In this document: positions 58,055-64,000 of the stretch, piece after piece | How the letters are laid out: every line of letters starts with the position of its first letter | Numbering within the stretch: the first letter of the stretch is position 1 | Assembly: GCF_003334855.1 (NCBI RefSeq) | Contig: NZ_QOWE01000024.1 | Coordinates: forward strand, 1-64,000 | Length of the DNA stretch: 64,000 nt | Direction: 5' to 3' | Origin: Larkinella punicea | Lineage (GTDB): Bacteria > Bacteroidota > Bacteroidia > Cytophagales > Spirosomataceae | Notes under the pieces: model-generated | What the model saw: only the letters and a program-made list of their open reading frames with translations | Database searches by the model: none | Told to the model about the DNA's origin: nothing | Position numbers and translations under genes: made by a program

Positions 58055-58603
58055 ATGAGCGGCTTACTTGATCAACGATTCAAATCCGGCGAAGGTGGCG
58101 TGTTGCTGACCACGGCTGAAGACCTCCTGAACTGGGCGCGGCTTTCGTCGCTATGGCCGATGGGCTTCGGGCTGGCCTGCTGCGCCATTGAAATGATGCA
58201 AACCTTTGCGTCGGGCTACGACCTGGAGCGGTTCGGGATTTTTCCCCGGCCTTCGCCCCGGCAGTCGGACGTCATGATTGTGTCCGGTACCGTGACCTTC
58301 AAAATGGCCGACCGCATCCGGCGGCTCTACGAACAGATGCCCGAACCGCGTTATGTGATTTCGATGGGGTCGTGTTCCAACTGCGGAGGGCCCTACTGGC
58401 AGCACGGTTACCACGTCGTGAAAGGCGTGGATCGGATCATTCCCGTCGATGTGTATGTGCCGGGCTGTCCACCGCGCCCCGAAGCCCTGATTGGCGGTTT
58501 TCTGAAACTCCAGGAGAAAATCCGAAACAGCAGCCTGCGGGACGAACCGGCGCCGACAGCTTTGCTGGCGATGGAAGCCGACGCAGCGACGGACGAAAAT
58601 TAA
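58055..58603 (+). CDS. nuoB: NADH-quinone oxidoreductase subunit B
   Basis: A 182-residue subunit that carries the N2 iron-sulfur cluster, the last redox centre before quinone. Cluster cysteines are in [12 protein letters not shown] (tandem Cys), [14 protein letters not shown] and [13 protein letters not shown]. Length and motifs are canonical. The ATG at 58055 is used since the upstream frame lies in the repeat. It is followed by a lipoprotein gene and then nuoC. Confidence 0.97.
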   Translation: MSGLLDQRFKSGEGGVLLTTAEDLLNWARLSSLWPMGFGLACCAIEMMQTFASGYDLERFGIFPRPSPRQSDVMIVSGTVTFKMADRIRRLYEQMPEPRYVISMGSCSNCGGPYWQHGYHVVKGVDRIIPVDVYVPGCPPRPEALIGGFLKLQEKIRNSSLRDEPAPTALLAMEADAATDEN

Positions 58604-58682
58604 TTTTGTTAGAAAAGAACCGCATACGCTCCAACCCCTTAAAGGATAAAAGGGTCATATCGTTTAACAAATGCTAACACGT

Positions 58683-59027
58683 ATGAAAACGATCCTGATC
58701 ACCCTAATGGTATTGTGCTTCGCAGCCTGCACCGAAGACGATTCCACTTCCGGCCCCGAACTCCGGTCGGAAGTCATGTTGTATCCCAACGGACTGGCGT
58801 ATGACGGTTGTCAGGCGCATGTGGCCCTGAATTGGAACGACCCGCAGAAGATAATCCGGTATGCACCCGATGCCGAATCCGTTGCCCTGGTGGAGAACTT
58901 CGTGGGCAAGGAACAACAGAAACAGGGCACCATCGTCTATAAATTTACGGACCGGAAGAAAACCGTCGAGTGCGGCTGGAATTCGAAATTCGAAGCCGAT
59001 GAGATAACGATCGTCTCAATTCGTTAA
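58683..59027 (+). CDS. Hypothetical lipoprotein inserted between nuoB and nuoC
   Basis: A 114-residue lipoprotein (MKTILITLMVLCFAACTEDD, lipobox FAAC). The mature domain contains GLAYDGCQAHVAL and TVECGWNSKFEADEI, two cysteines that may form a disulfide, and a compact beta-rich pattern. No family recognised. Its position between nuoB and nuoC, with eight bases to the nuoC start, indicates co-transcription with complex I genes, but whether it has any link to complex I is unknown. Confidence 0.8.
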   Translation: MKTILITLMVLCFAACTEDDSTSGPELRSEVMLYPNGLAYDGCQAHVALNWNDPQKIIRYAPDAESVALVENFVGKEQQKQGTIVYKFTDRKKTVECGWNSKFEADEITIVSIR

Positions 59028-59035
59028 CTTGCGGA

Positions 59036-59533
59036 ATGAATTTTTCCGAACTGACCGAACTGCTGGTGGCTCAATTTGGCACCGACGGAATTCTGCAAAC
59101 CAACACCGCCAATCCGCAGCCTTTCCTCGTGGTGGAGTCAACGCAGATCGCTGAAATTTGCCGGTTTTTGCGCGACGATGACCGGCTTTTTTTTGACTTT
59201 CTGGCCTGCATGACCGGGATCGATAACGGTCTGCAGGTCAACACGATGGAGGTTGTCTACAACCTTACCTCCATCCCCTACGAGCATAACCTGACGCTGA
59301 AAGTCGTGTTGCCGCGCAATGCCGAAGGCGAACCGATGCCGGTTGTTCCGACGGTCAGCAGCGTCTGGCGAACGGCCGACTGGCACGAGCGCGAAATCTA
59401 CGATCTGGTCGGAATTCATTTCGACGGCCACCCCGATTTGCGCCGGATTCTGCTTCCCACCGACTGGGTGGGCCACCCGTTGCGGAAAGATTACCGGGAG
59501 ATGGAAACGTACCACGGAATTAAAGTGAAATAG
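59036..59533 (+). CDS. nuoC: NADH-quinone oxidoreductase subunit C
   Basis: A 165-residue peripheral arm subunit. The signature is SVWRTADWHEREIYDLVGIHFDGHPDLRRILLPTDWVGHPLRKDY (blocks: WHEREIYDLVGIHF, DLRRILLP, WVGHPLRKDY). The protein ends soon after that, so it is a stand-alone NuoC, not fused to NuoD. No nuoD follows: the next gene is a secreted thioredoxin-like protein. The rest of complex I must lie elsewhere in the genome. Confidence 0.96.
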   Translation: MNFSELTELLVAQFGTDGILQTNTANPQPFLVVESTQIAEICRFLRDDDRLFFDFLACMTGIDNGLQVNTMEVVYNLTSIPYEHNLTLKVVLPRNAEGEPMPVVPTVSSVWRTADWHEREIYDLVGIHFDGHPDLRRILLPTDWVGHPLRKDYREMETYHGIKVK

Positions 59534-59612
59534 CCCGGCAAGCCCGGAACGTTTGGTAGTGTGCAATTGGCAGTTTAACTTGTATCTTTTCTGGATTTGA
59601 GCCATTGCCTTC

Positions 59613-61286
59613 ATGCCAACGCGACTTTATAGACTATTCCCGGCGTTCTGCCTTCTTTTGACCTTCTTTTTCGGCCAGTTCCCGACCGTTTACGCCCAAT
59701 TCAAATCCGATTCCGTGACGGTGAAGGGCCGGATCAAAAATCTGACGATTCAACTGTATCGCCAAAGTCCCAATGTAACGGTTTCGCGGAACAACATCCT
59801 GCAGGCCAACCGCGAAATGGCGCGCCCCGCCCCGCTGGAGCCCGACGGATCGTTTCAGGTGACGCTGCCGCTGGTGTATCCATACGAAGAACTGTATTTC
59901 AATTTTGGCCAGATTTCGACCGCGTTTCTGGGTTCGGCCGGCACCATCGAAATTGCGCTCGATGCCGACTCCCTGTTTTTGTCCGAAGCCCCTTTCCGGT
60001 TTAGCGGCACCAACGCCCAGGTGAACAACCAACTGACCCGGTATAAGGCGTTCGAGTTTAAAAACAAACCCAAAGTCGATAACCGCCAGTTGGCGAAACG
60101 GGTCGAAGGGCGGTCGGCGGACGACAGCCGGAAGATTCTGACGAATGAATTCATTACCACCTACGAAAAATACCGCCAGACCAACGAGGTGTTGCCGCTG
60201 CTGGATCAGTACATTCGGTCGGGCATCAAATACGAAGTGTCTACTTATCTGTATGATCGGGCGCTGGCCGAGCAGGACACGCGTCTGGAAACGGGTTTGC
60301 CCTCCGGCGTCAGTTTACGACCCGCCGACGACCTTTTCCTGACGGTTCAGCGGACGACGGCGATGGAACGGTTTGCAGCATACGCCAATTCGCGAATCGC
60401 CGACCAGGCCGGTCGTGGCGTTCCGGTGGGCACGTTTGCCACGCTCGTGGATCGTTACATCCGGGATTTGTCGGCCACGGAGCGGACGCGGGTAGACGAA
60501 CTGAAGGCCGGAAAGACCGCCGTGAGCCGGGATATGCCGATGTTGCAGCGGATTTTGCAACGCCACCAGGACACGCTGGCGAAGCTGCTGGTGTATGAAA
60601 CGGAGATGTCGCAGTACCGGAAAATCGTGGACACCACCGGACTGGATTACCTGAAAGCCCATTTTCTGGCGTCCATTTTGCCCAATATCGAGTTGAAAAA
60701 TCAGCAGCTTTTATACCAGCACATCATGCCCCAGGCAACCGATCCGCGCTACCGGCTTTCGCTGGAAGAATTGTATCGGCTGGAGGTCAAAGACAGTGCG
60801 ACGGTGCGGGAGGTGGCAGAAAAGTTTACCAATCAGGTCGATGAACCGGTCGAGGTGTTGTCGGGGGTGACCCTGATGCGCTCCAGCCGCTACGGCAAAG
60901 ACCTGCTCGAACAATTGCAGAAACAGGCGCTGGGGCGGTTGGTTTACGTGCTGGCGTGGTCGACCGAGGTGGAACCGTCGCGGCAGGAAGCCCTCGCGGC
61001 CCGGGCCATTCAGGACCAGCTTGGCAGTCGTGATGTGCTGTTTGCCTATGTGTGCAGCAGTGAAAATTCGATGGAGATCTGGCGGGAGTGGGTGGCTAAA
61101 AACAAGCCCAAAGGCCTGCACGTTTTTGTGGACGAAGACCAGCTTGGCAACCTGATTGCCACACTCCGGGCCGAATACATTCCGGCGGCCGGGCTGCTGG
61201 GCCGCGACGGGAAAGTCCTCAAACGCGATGCCCCGCTGCCGTCTAAACCGGACGAGGTGTTGAAACTCATCCGGGAAAAATTGTAA
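59613..61286 (+). CDS. Secreted thioredoxin-like (TlpA-type) protein lacking CxxC
   Basis: A 557-residue exported protein with a signal peptide (cleaved after VYAQ). The N-terminal region (about 25-125) resembles the DUF4369-type beta domain found before TlpA-like domains in Bacteroidota; the middle is helical; residues from about 440 form a thioredoxin-like fold (ALGRLVYVLAWSTEVEPSRQ, then DVLFAYVCSSEN and YIPAAGLLGRDGKVLKRDAP). The place of the WCxxC motif is occupied by STEVEPS, so no redox activity is expected at that site. Function unknown. Confidence 0.82.
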   Translation: MPTRLYRLFPAFCLLLTFFFGQFPTVYAQFKSDSVTVKGRIKNLTIQLYRQSPNVTVSRNNILQANREMARPAPLEPDGSFQVTLPLVYPYEELYFNFGQISTAFLGSAGTIEIALDADSLFLSEAPFRFSGTNAQVNNQLTRYKAFEFKNKPKVDNRQLAKRVEGRSADDSRKILTNEFITTYEKYRQTNEVLPLLDQYIRSGIKYEVSTYLYDRALAEQDTRLETGLPSGVSLRPADDLFLTVQRTTAMERFAAYANSRIADQAGRGVPVGTFATLVDRYIRDLSATERTRVDELKAGKTAVSRDMPMLQRILQRHQDTLAKLLVYETEMSQYRKIVDTTGLDYLKAHFLASILPNIELKNQQLLYQHIMPQATDPRYRLSLEELYRLEVKDSATVREVAEKFTNQVDEPVEVLSGVTLMRSSRYGKDLLEQLQKQALGRLVYVLAWSTEVEPSRQEALAARAIQDQLGSRDVLFAYVCSSENSMEIWREWVAKNKPKGLHVFVDEDQLGNLIATLRAEYIPAAGLLGRDGKVLKRDAPLPSKPDEVLKLIREKL

Positions 61287-61365
61287 AACCGCATCAAGCG
61301 TACTCACTTCAACGACCCTGAAATTCTCCTTCGTCCGGCGATCAGTGCGCAATTGTCATCCCGTC

Positions 61366-61719
61366 TCAGGGTGCCGTCCGCAGTTTGGTCAGTTTAACCG
61401 GAACACCGGCCAGCCGGACGTTTGGCGGGGGCGCAAACTCGTCGGCGTTGAAAACGACTTTCGTACCGGTTTTCTGCACCGAGGTCGGCAGGTTGCAGGC
61501 GAAATAGCGCGTATTGTCGCTGGTCTGAATATAAATCCACGTACTGGTTTGGGAGGTCTCCGCTTCGTTGACCACCGTCCCCGGCACTTCGCGCAGTTCG
61601 GCGGCTTTTTTCCATTCGGCATAAGCCGGGCAGTCGGCACTGACGGCCACTTCATGGTCCCAGGGATTGGGCTGGCAGGCCACCATCAGCAGGCCAACAA
61701 TCAAAGATAGCGTCTTCAT
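61366..61719 (-). CDS. Hypothetical lipoprotein
   Basis: A 117-residue lipoprotein (MKTLSLIVGLLMVACQPNPWD). The mature part has YAEWKKAAELREVPGTVVNEAETSQTS in two blocks, a strand WIYIQTSDNTRYFACNLP and a C-terminal VKLTKLRTAP. Two extra cysteines (DCPAY and FACNL) could pair. It is convergent with the thioredoxin-like gene. No family recognised. Confidence 0.75.
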   Translation of the reverse strand: MKTLSLIVGLLMVACQPNPWDHEVAVSADCPAYAEWKKAAELREVPGTVVNEAETSQTSTWIYIQTSDNTRYFACNLPTSVQKTGTKVVFNADEFAPPPNVRLAGVPVKLTKLRTAP

Positions 61720-61933
61720 GGATGTACTGGTTTTGGTAGTAAGACGCTTTTGGTGGGGAAAAGGTTGGGGGAGGGGAGCTAATTTGGCGAAAATGATTGT
61801 AGTTTAGTTAGAGTGCCGTTACATCAACGATTTCGTTTTTCTTATATAGATTGCCAAGATTTTTTGATTTTATCCTAAACTGGCTGCGTTCTTTAAATTC
61901 CGGTTTTCCAGAACTGTTTTATTTAAAATATTT
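61720..61933. other. AT-rich intergenic region, left edge of a low-GC patch
   Basis: From about 61780 the base composition becomes clearly AT-richer than the rest of the window and stays so until about 63010. No promoter consensus or repeat was recognised. It may mark the boundary of acquired DNA. Confidence 0.45.
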
Positions 61934-62167
61934 ATGATTCTTCCCAATTTGCCGGTATATATTACAATTCCAGACCAATCTCCAAGTTGTGAAATTTGCG
62001 GTTGCAGGGGCGAAATAATTGCCTATTTCCAGCATACCAATTATAAAGGAAGTATTTATGACTGCTTATCCGCTGATCAAACGCACCGCTTTATTGATAG
62101 AGAAGACGAATACTTTAGTATTGATTACTGGAATATGAGTGAAGAAGAAAGGAGAAATCAAGTCTAA
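61934..62167 (+). CDS. Small hypothetical protein with cysteine cluster
   Basis: A 77-residue protein, AT-rich and unlike its surroundings. CEICGCRGEI near residue 20 gives three cysteines in close spacing; with C44 (YDCLSAD) this could form a small zinc site. The C-terminus is acidic. It stands in the patch with the HNH nuclease but on the opposite strand; no relationship can be shown. Coding status is likely but not certain. Confidence 0.5.
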   Translation: MILPNLPVYITIPDQSPSCEICGCRGEIIAYFQHTNYKGSIYDCLSADQTHRFIDREDEYFSIDYWNMSEEERRNQV

Positions 62168-62201
62168 AAAATGGTAATACTTTTATAAAAGTCTGTAAAT
62201 A

Positions 62202-62972
62202 CTAATGGTCAAATAGACCTAAGCGGTATTCAAGAAATTCTTTTTTCGGTTGGTAGGTCTTTGGCACTTGAATGGACTGATGCTCAAAACGCCCGAAAAA
62301 CTGCTCATAAAACTCTTTAGATGATTGGGCTTGTAATCGCTTTGATAAAAGAACTTTAAAATCCGTATCAATACAAATCAGCCCCTTTTCATAAGCACGA
62401 TCATATAAATTCGATAAACACAGTCCGTTTTCAGGATTAAGCCTTTCTTGCTCATTTGCAGCCCATGGAACAATATGTCCTGCTACTAGCAATTCAGAAA
62501 TATTTATGCCTGAAATAGCGCAACGGTTTGAATAGGTTTTTAGAATCATTTGCCGAAAGACATTCTGATTTACCCGCGTTTTCACTGCTCTAATTTTAAC
62601 CTCGCCTTTCAAATCTTTCAAGTCAAACACAATTTCCGGGTATTTCTCTTCTACGGTCTTATGCTGATAATTAGCTAAAATTCGTTCACTTTCAAAAGTT
62701 AATTCTTCTTTATTATTTACAAACTCATTCCATATTGGTTCAACTTGTTTTTTACCATTTGCTAAACCAATTATTCCGCGTTGTTGATGGTATGGGTCAA
62801 CGTGAGCGAAGTTATTAAGCCGCATTGCAACAGCATTATCCGTTCTATCAATAAGAGCTGCGAGTTCTTTTACTTCTGGTGTTCGTTTATCCAGTTTCCC
62901 AAATGGTAATTTTAAGTAAAGATTAAAGACGACTATAAGTTGGTCGCGTGTCCAGAGATCATCTCTTGCCAT
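62202..62972 (-). CDS. HNH restriction-type endonuclease
   Basis: A 256-residue nuclease. The N-terminal half (RDQLIVVFNLYLKLPFGKLD, then RTDNAVAMRLNNFAHVDPYH) is the common recognition region of HNH restriction endonucleases; the C-terminal half carries CAISGINISELLVAGHIVPW, then NPENGLCLSNLYDRAYEKGLI, the HNH core with His in AGHI and Asn/His-like metal site. Such genes usually lie beside a cytosine-5 DNA methyltransferase and vsr. Only a truncated vsr remains here (63017-63229) and no methyltransferase is present. Codon use is AT-rich, in keeping with horizontal transfer. Confidence 0.88.
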   Translation of the reverse strand: MARDDLWTRDQLIVVFNLYLKLPFGKLDKRTPEVKELAALIDRTDNAVAMRLNNFAHVDPYHQQRGIIGLANGKKQVEPIWNEFVNNKEELTFESERILANYQHKTVEEKYPEIVFDLKDLKGEVKIRAVKTRVNQNVFRQMILKTYSNRCAISGINISELLVAGHIVPWAANEQERLNPENGLCLSNLYDRAYEKGLICIDTDFKVLLSKRLQAQSSKEFYEQFFGRFEHQSIQVPKTYQPKKEFLEYRLGLFDH

Positions 62973-63016
62973 AATTATAATACAATACTTTACACAGTTA
63001 GTTAACGGCTATAGAT

Positions 63017-63229
63017 TTAAACATGAAAGAAACAGCCATGTACGAAGATAACGGTTTTGTACTTTGGTAGCACAACATCAGGTTTCCCCGGCAATTTTTT
63101 GTCATGAAGCCGGTAGCGAAAACCGTGCGCAAAAAGAAACTTCCGGACCAGCAGTTCGGGTTTGGTGTTTTTGCTGCGGATTTGGCTCATGTTGAAGCTC
63201 CGCTGCTGGGGGGTATGTACATCAGCCAT
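63017..63229 (-). pseudogene. vsr: Truncated very-short-patch-repair endonuclease (vsr)
   Basis: A 70-codon remnant starting MADVHTPQQRSFNMSQIRSK and including TKPELLVRKFLFAHGFRYRL, LPGKPDVVLPKYKTVIFVHGCFFH. Vsr proteins have about 130-150 residues; the metal-binding Asp (GKPDVVL) and the start of VHGCFWH are present, but the sequence ends with a stop directly after FFHV, so the C-terminal zinc-binding part is lost. The break lies 44 bases before the HNH gene start. The frame extends upstream to 63274 from a TTG; the ATG at 63229 fits the family. Confidence 0.85.
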
Positions 63230-63346
63230 ATTACCCGCTCCTTTCGCCGGTGTTTCGGACGGATGGAGCGTCAATGCATCAACCTCCCGGACGTGTTTTT
63301 TGTTAAGCCTCCCAAACCCGGTTGCTGGTCAGGATTTGAAATGGTT

Positions 63347-63375
63347 GCAGGTCAGGATTTCAAATCTTGACCTGC
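63347..63375. repeat. Short palindromic repeat (GGTCAGGATT family), copy 2
   Basis: A 29-base palindrome reading GCAGGTCAGGATTTC and then AAATCTTGACCTGC. It is preceded at 63324-63342 by a half copy GCTGGTCAGGATTTGAAAT. Related to the element at 1174-1202. Confidence 0.65.
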
Positions 63376-63478
63376 AATAAAAACCGATCGCTATTTCCTC
63401 AACAGCGGTTTCGCCACCGAGAACCCTCGAAAGAACGGTCAGCCCTTTCGATGCCGGGGTTCGGGCGTCGGTGCTTCG

Positions 63479-64000
63479 TTAGTTTCTCAATACTTTCAAC
63501 GTCACAGAGCGCGAACCGCTGCTTGCCCGCAGGAAGAGTATACCGGAAGCATTTTTGCCGACTGGCACGGCCTGCCGCTCGACGACTCCCGCTTTTTCAA
63601 TCAACCGTTCCGTCACCAGCCGACCGGTCACGTCGGTCAACGCCAGCCGCACCGGCTCTCCTTCCGCCCCCCGAATTTCTACCTCTACGGCATCGCGGCT
63701 CAATGGGTTGCCCAAAACCGTGACCTGGAACTCCCGGTTGCTTTCGGCCGACAACCGGCTTGCCGACAGACACGTTAACGGCTTGCCCGAATCTTTCAAC
63801 ACATACGTGCTGCCCGATACCCGCGCACTGATCAACCGGGTCGTATTGTCTTTCAACCCGGCTGGTACTTCAAAACTGTAGGCATGAGCGCCGTTGCCCT
63901 TGCCCGCATTCAGCAAATCCACCCGGTAAATATTGGCAACCACACTCCCATACACTTCCAGGGTGTTGGTGTTATAAAACTCCACCGTTACCGGCGTGTT
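63479..64000 (-). CDS. C-terminal part of a secreted protein with T9SS sorting domain
   Basis: The gene runs off the right edge; the last 170 or so residues are seen. The final 85 residues form a Por-secretion-system-type C-terminal domain: VLGNPLSRDAVEVEIRG, VRLALTDVTGRLVTERLI, and SGILFLRASSGSRSVTLKVLRN (given here in blocks), the three-strand pattern with NP, DxxGR and K(V/L) end that directs export by the type IX system and anchoring or release at the surface. The part upstream (VYGSVVANIYRVDLLNAGKG) is a beta domain. The catalytic or binding portion is outside the window. Confidence 0.85.
   Translation of the reverse strand, partial: NTPVTVEFYNTNTLEVYGSVVANIYRVDLLNAGKGNGAHAYSFEVPAGLKDNTTRLISARVSGSTYVLKDSGKPLTCLSASRLSAESNREFQVTVLGNPLSRDAVEVEIRGAEGEPVRLALTDVTGRLVTERLIEKAGVVERQAVPVGKNASGILFLRASSGSRSVTLKVLRN

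Noticed and set aside
59613-61286. Annotation as a redox-active TlpA-type disulfide reductase
   Set aside because: The thioredoxin-like fold is recognisable but the CxxC position reads STEVEPS, without cysteines.
1-64000. rRNA, tRNA genes, complete insertion sequences or prophage
   Set aside because: None was recognised on reading; small RNAs and diverged tRNAs would need a covariance search, which was not possible.

Overview
The window looks like chromosomal DNA of a moderately GC-rich Bacteroidota of the Cytophagales/Spirosomaceae type (Larkinella- or Spirosoma-like; the genus is a guess). The reasons are a SusC/SusD pair with an ECF sigma factor and FecR, a fused CcoN-CcoO oxidase, a type IX secretion C-terminal domain, many lipoproteins, and promoters with the TAnnTTTG -7 element. 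I found no rRNA, tRNA or CRISPR array and no complete insertion sequence.

Layout. 0-13.8 kb: mixed housekeeping genes, including a glucuronoyl-esterase-like hydrolase, an ArsR regulator with an old yellow enzyme, a WYL regulator with GyrI-like and VOC proteins, a Nudix hydrolase, ruvX-def, a nitrilase-family amidase, an aspartate-type aminotransferase and ahcY. 13.8-25.8 kb: a cbb3 oxidase gene set on the minus strand (ccoI, ccoS, ccoNO, ccoQ, ccoP, ccoG, ccoH, safE), interrupted by a desaturase and a mazEF pair, with hemN divergent from ccoI. 26-31.3 kb: an L,D-transpeptidase operon divergent from a FixH-like/universal-stress-protein operon. 31.7-39 kb: sigma/anti-sigma/SusC/SusD. 39.2-51 kb: ppsA, a REC-kinase fusion, usp-SDR-pfkB, a metzincin-like lipoprotein, a PAS kinase and a REC-CRP fusion. 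51-61.7 kb: an M1 peptidase, a split 5'-nucleotidase, ndh, a fatty-acid-hydroxylase family gene, and nuoA, nuoB and nuoC without nuoD. 61.8-63.3 kb: an AT-rich patch with an HNH nuclease and a truncated vsr. The right edge holds a T9SS-sorted protein fragment.

The strongest signal is regulatory. Perfect or near-perfect TGA-N6-TCA operators (the core recognised by CRP/FNR-family proteins) sit at fixed distances from a -7 element ending in TTTG. Six promoters have a perfect operator whose centre is exactly 58.5 bp upstream of the last G of that element: ccoS, the desaturase, hemN, the transpeptidase operon, the FixH-like/usp operon and the REC-kinase. The usp-SDR-pfkB operon also has the operator and TTTG at this distance, but its first two -7 bases do not match. 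A second, often degenerate, operator lies 22 bp closer. ccoI, ppsA and the metzincin gene use the inner position. These genes (high-affinity oxidase, copper loading, oxygen-independent haem synthesis, stress proteins, PEP synthase, a kinase) read as one low-oxygen or energy-stress regulon. The REC-cNMP-HTH fusion at 49957-51003, with an FNR-like recognition helix, is the best candidate regulator in view.

The window is also rich in short repeats: locus-specific inverted repeats built from short tandem units at gene ends (one in frame inside ccoG), a 52-bp-arm cruciform element, and three families of small palindromes. All calls come from reading the sequence by eye; no database search was run.
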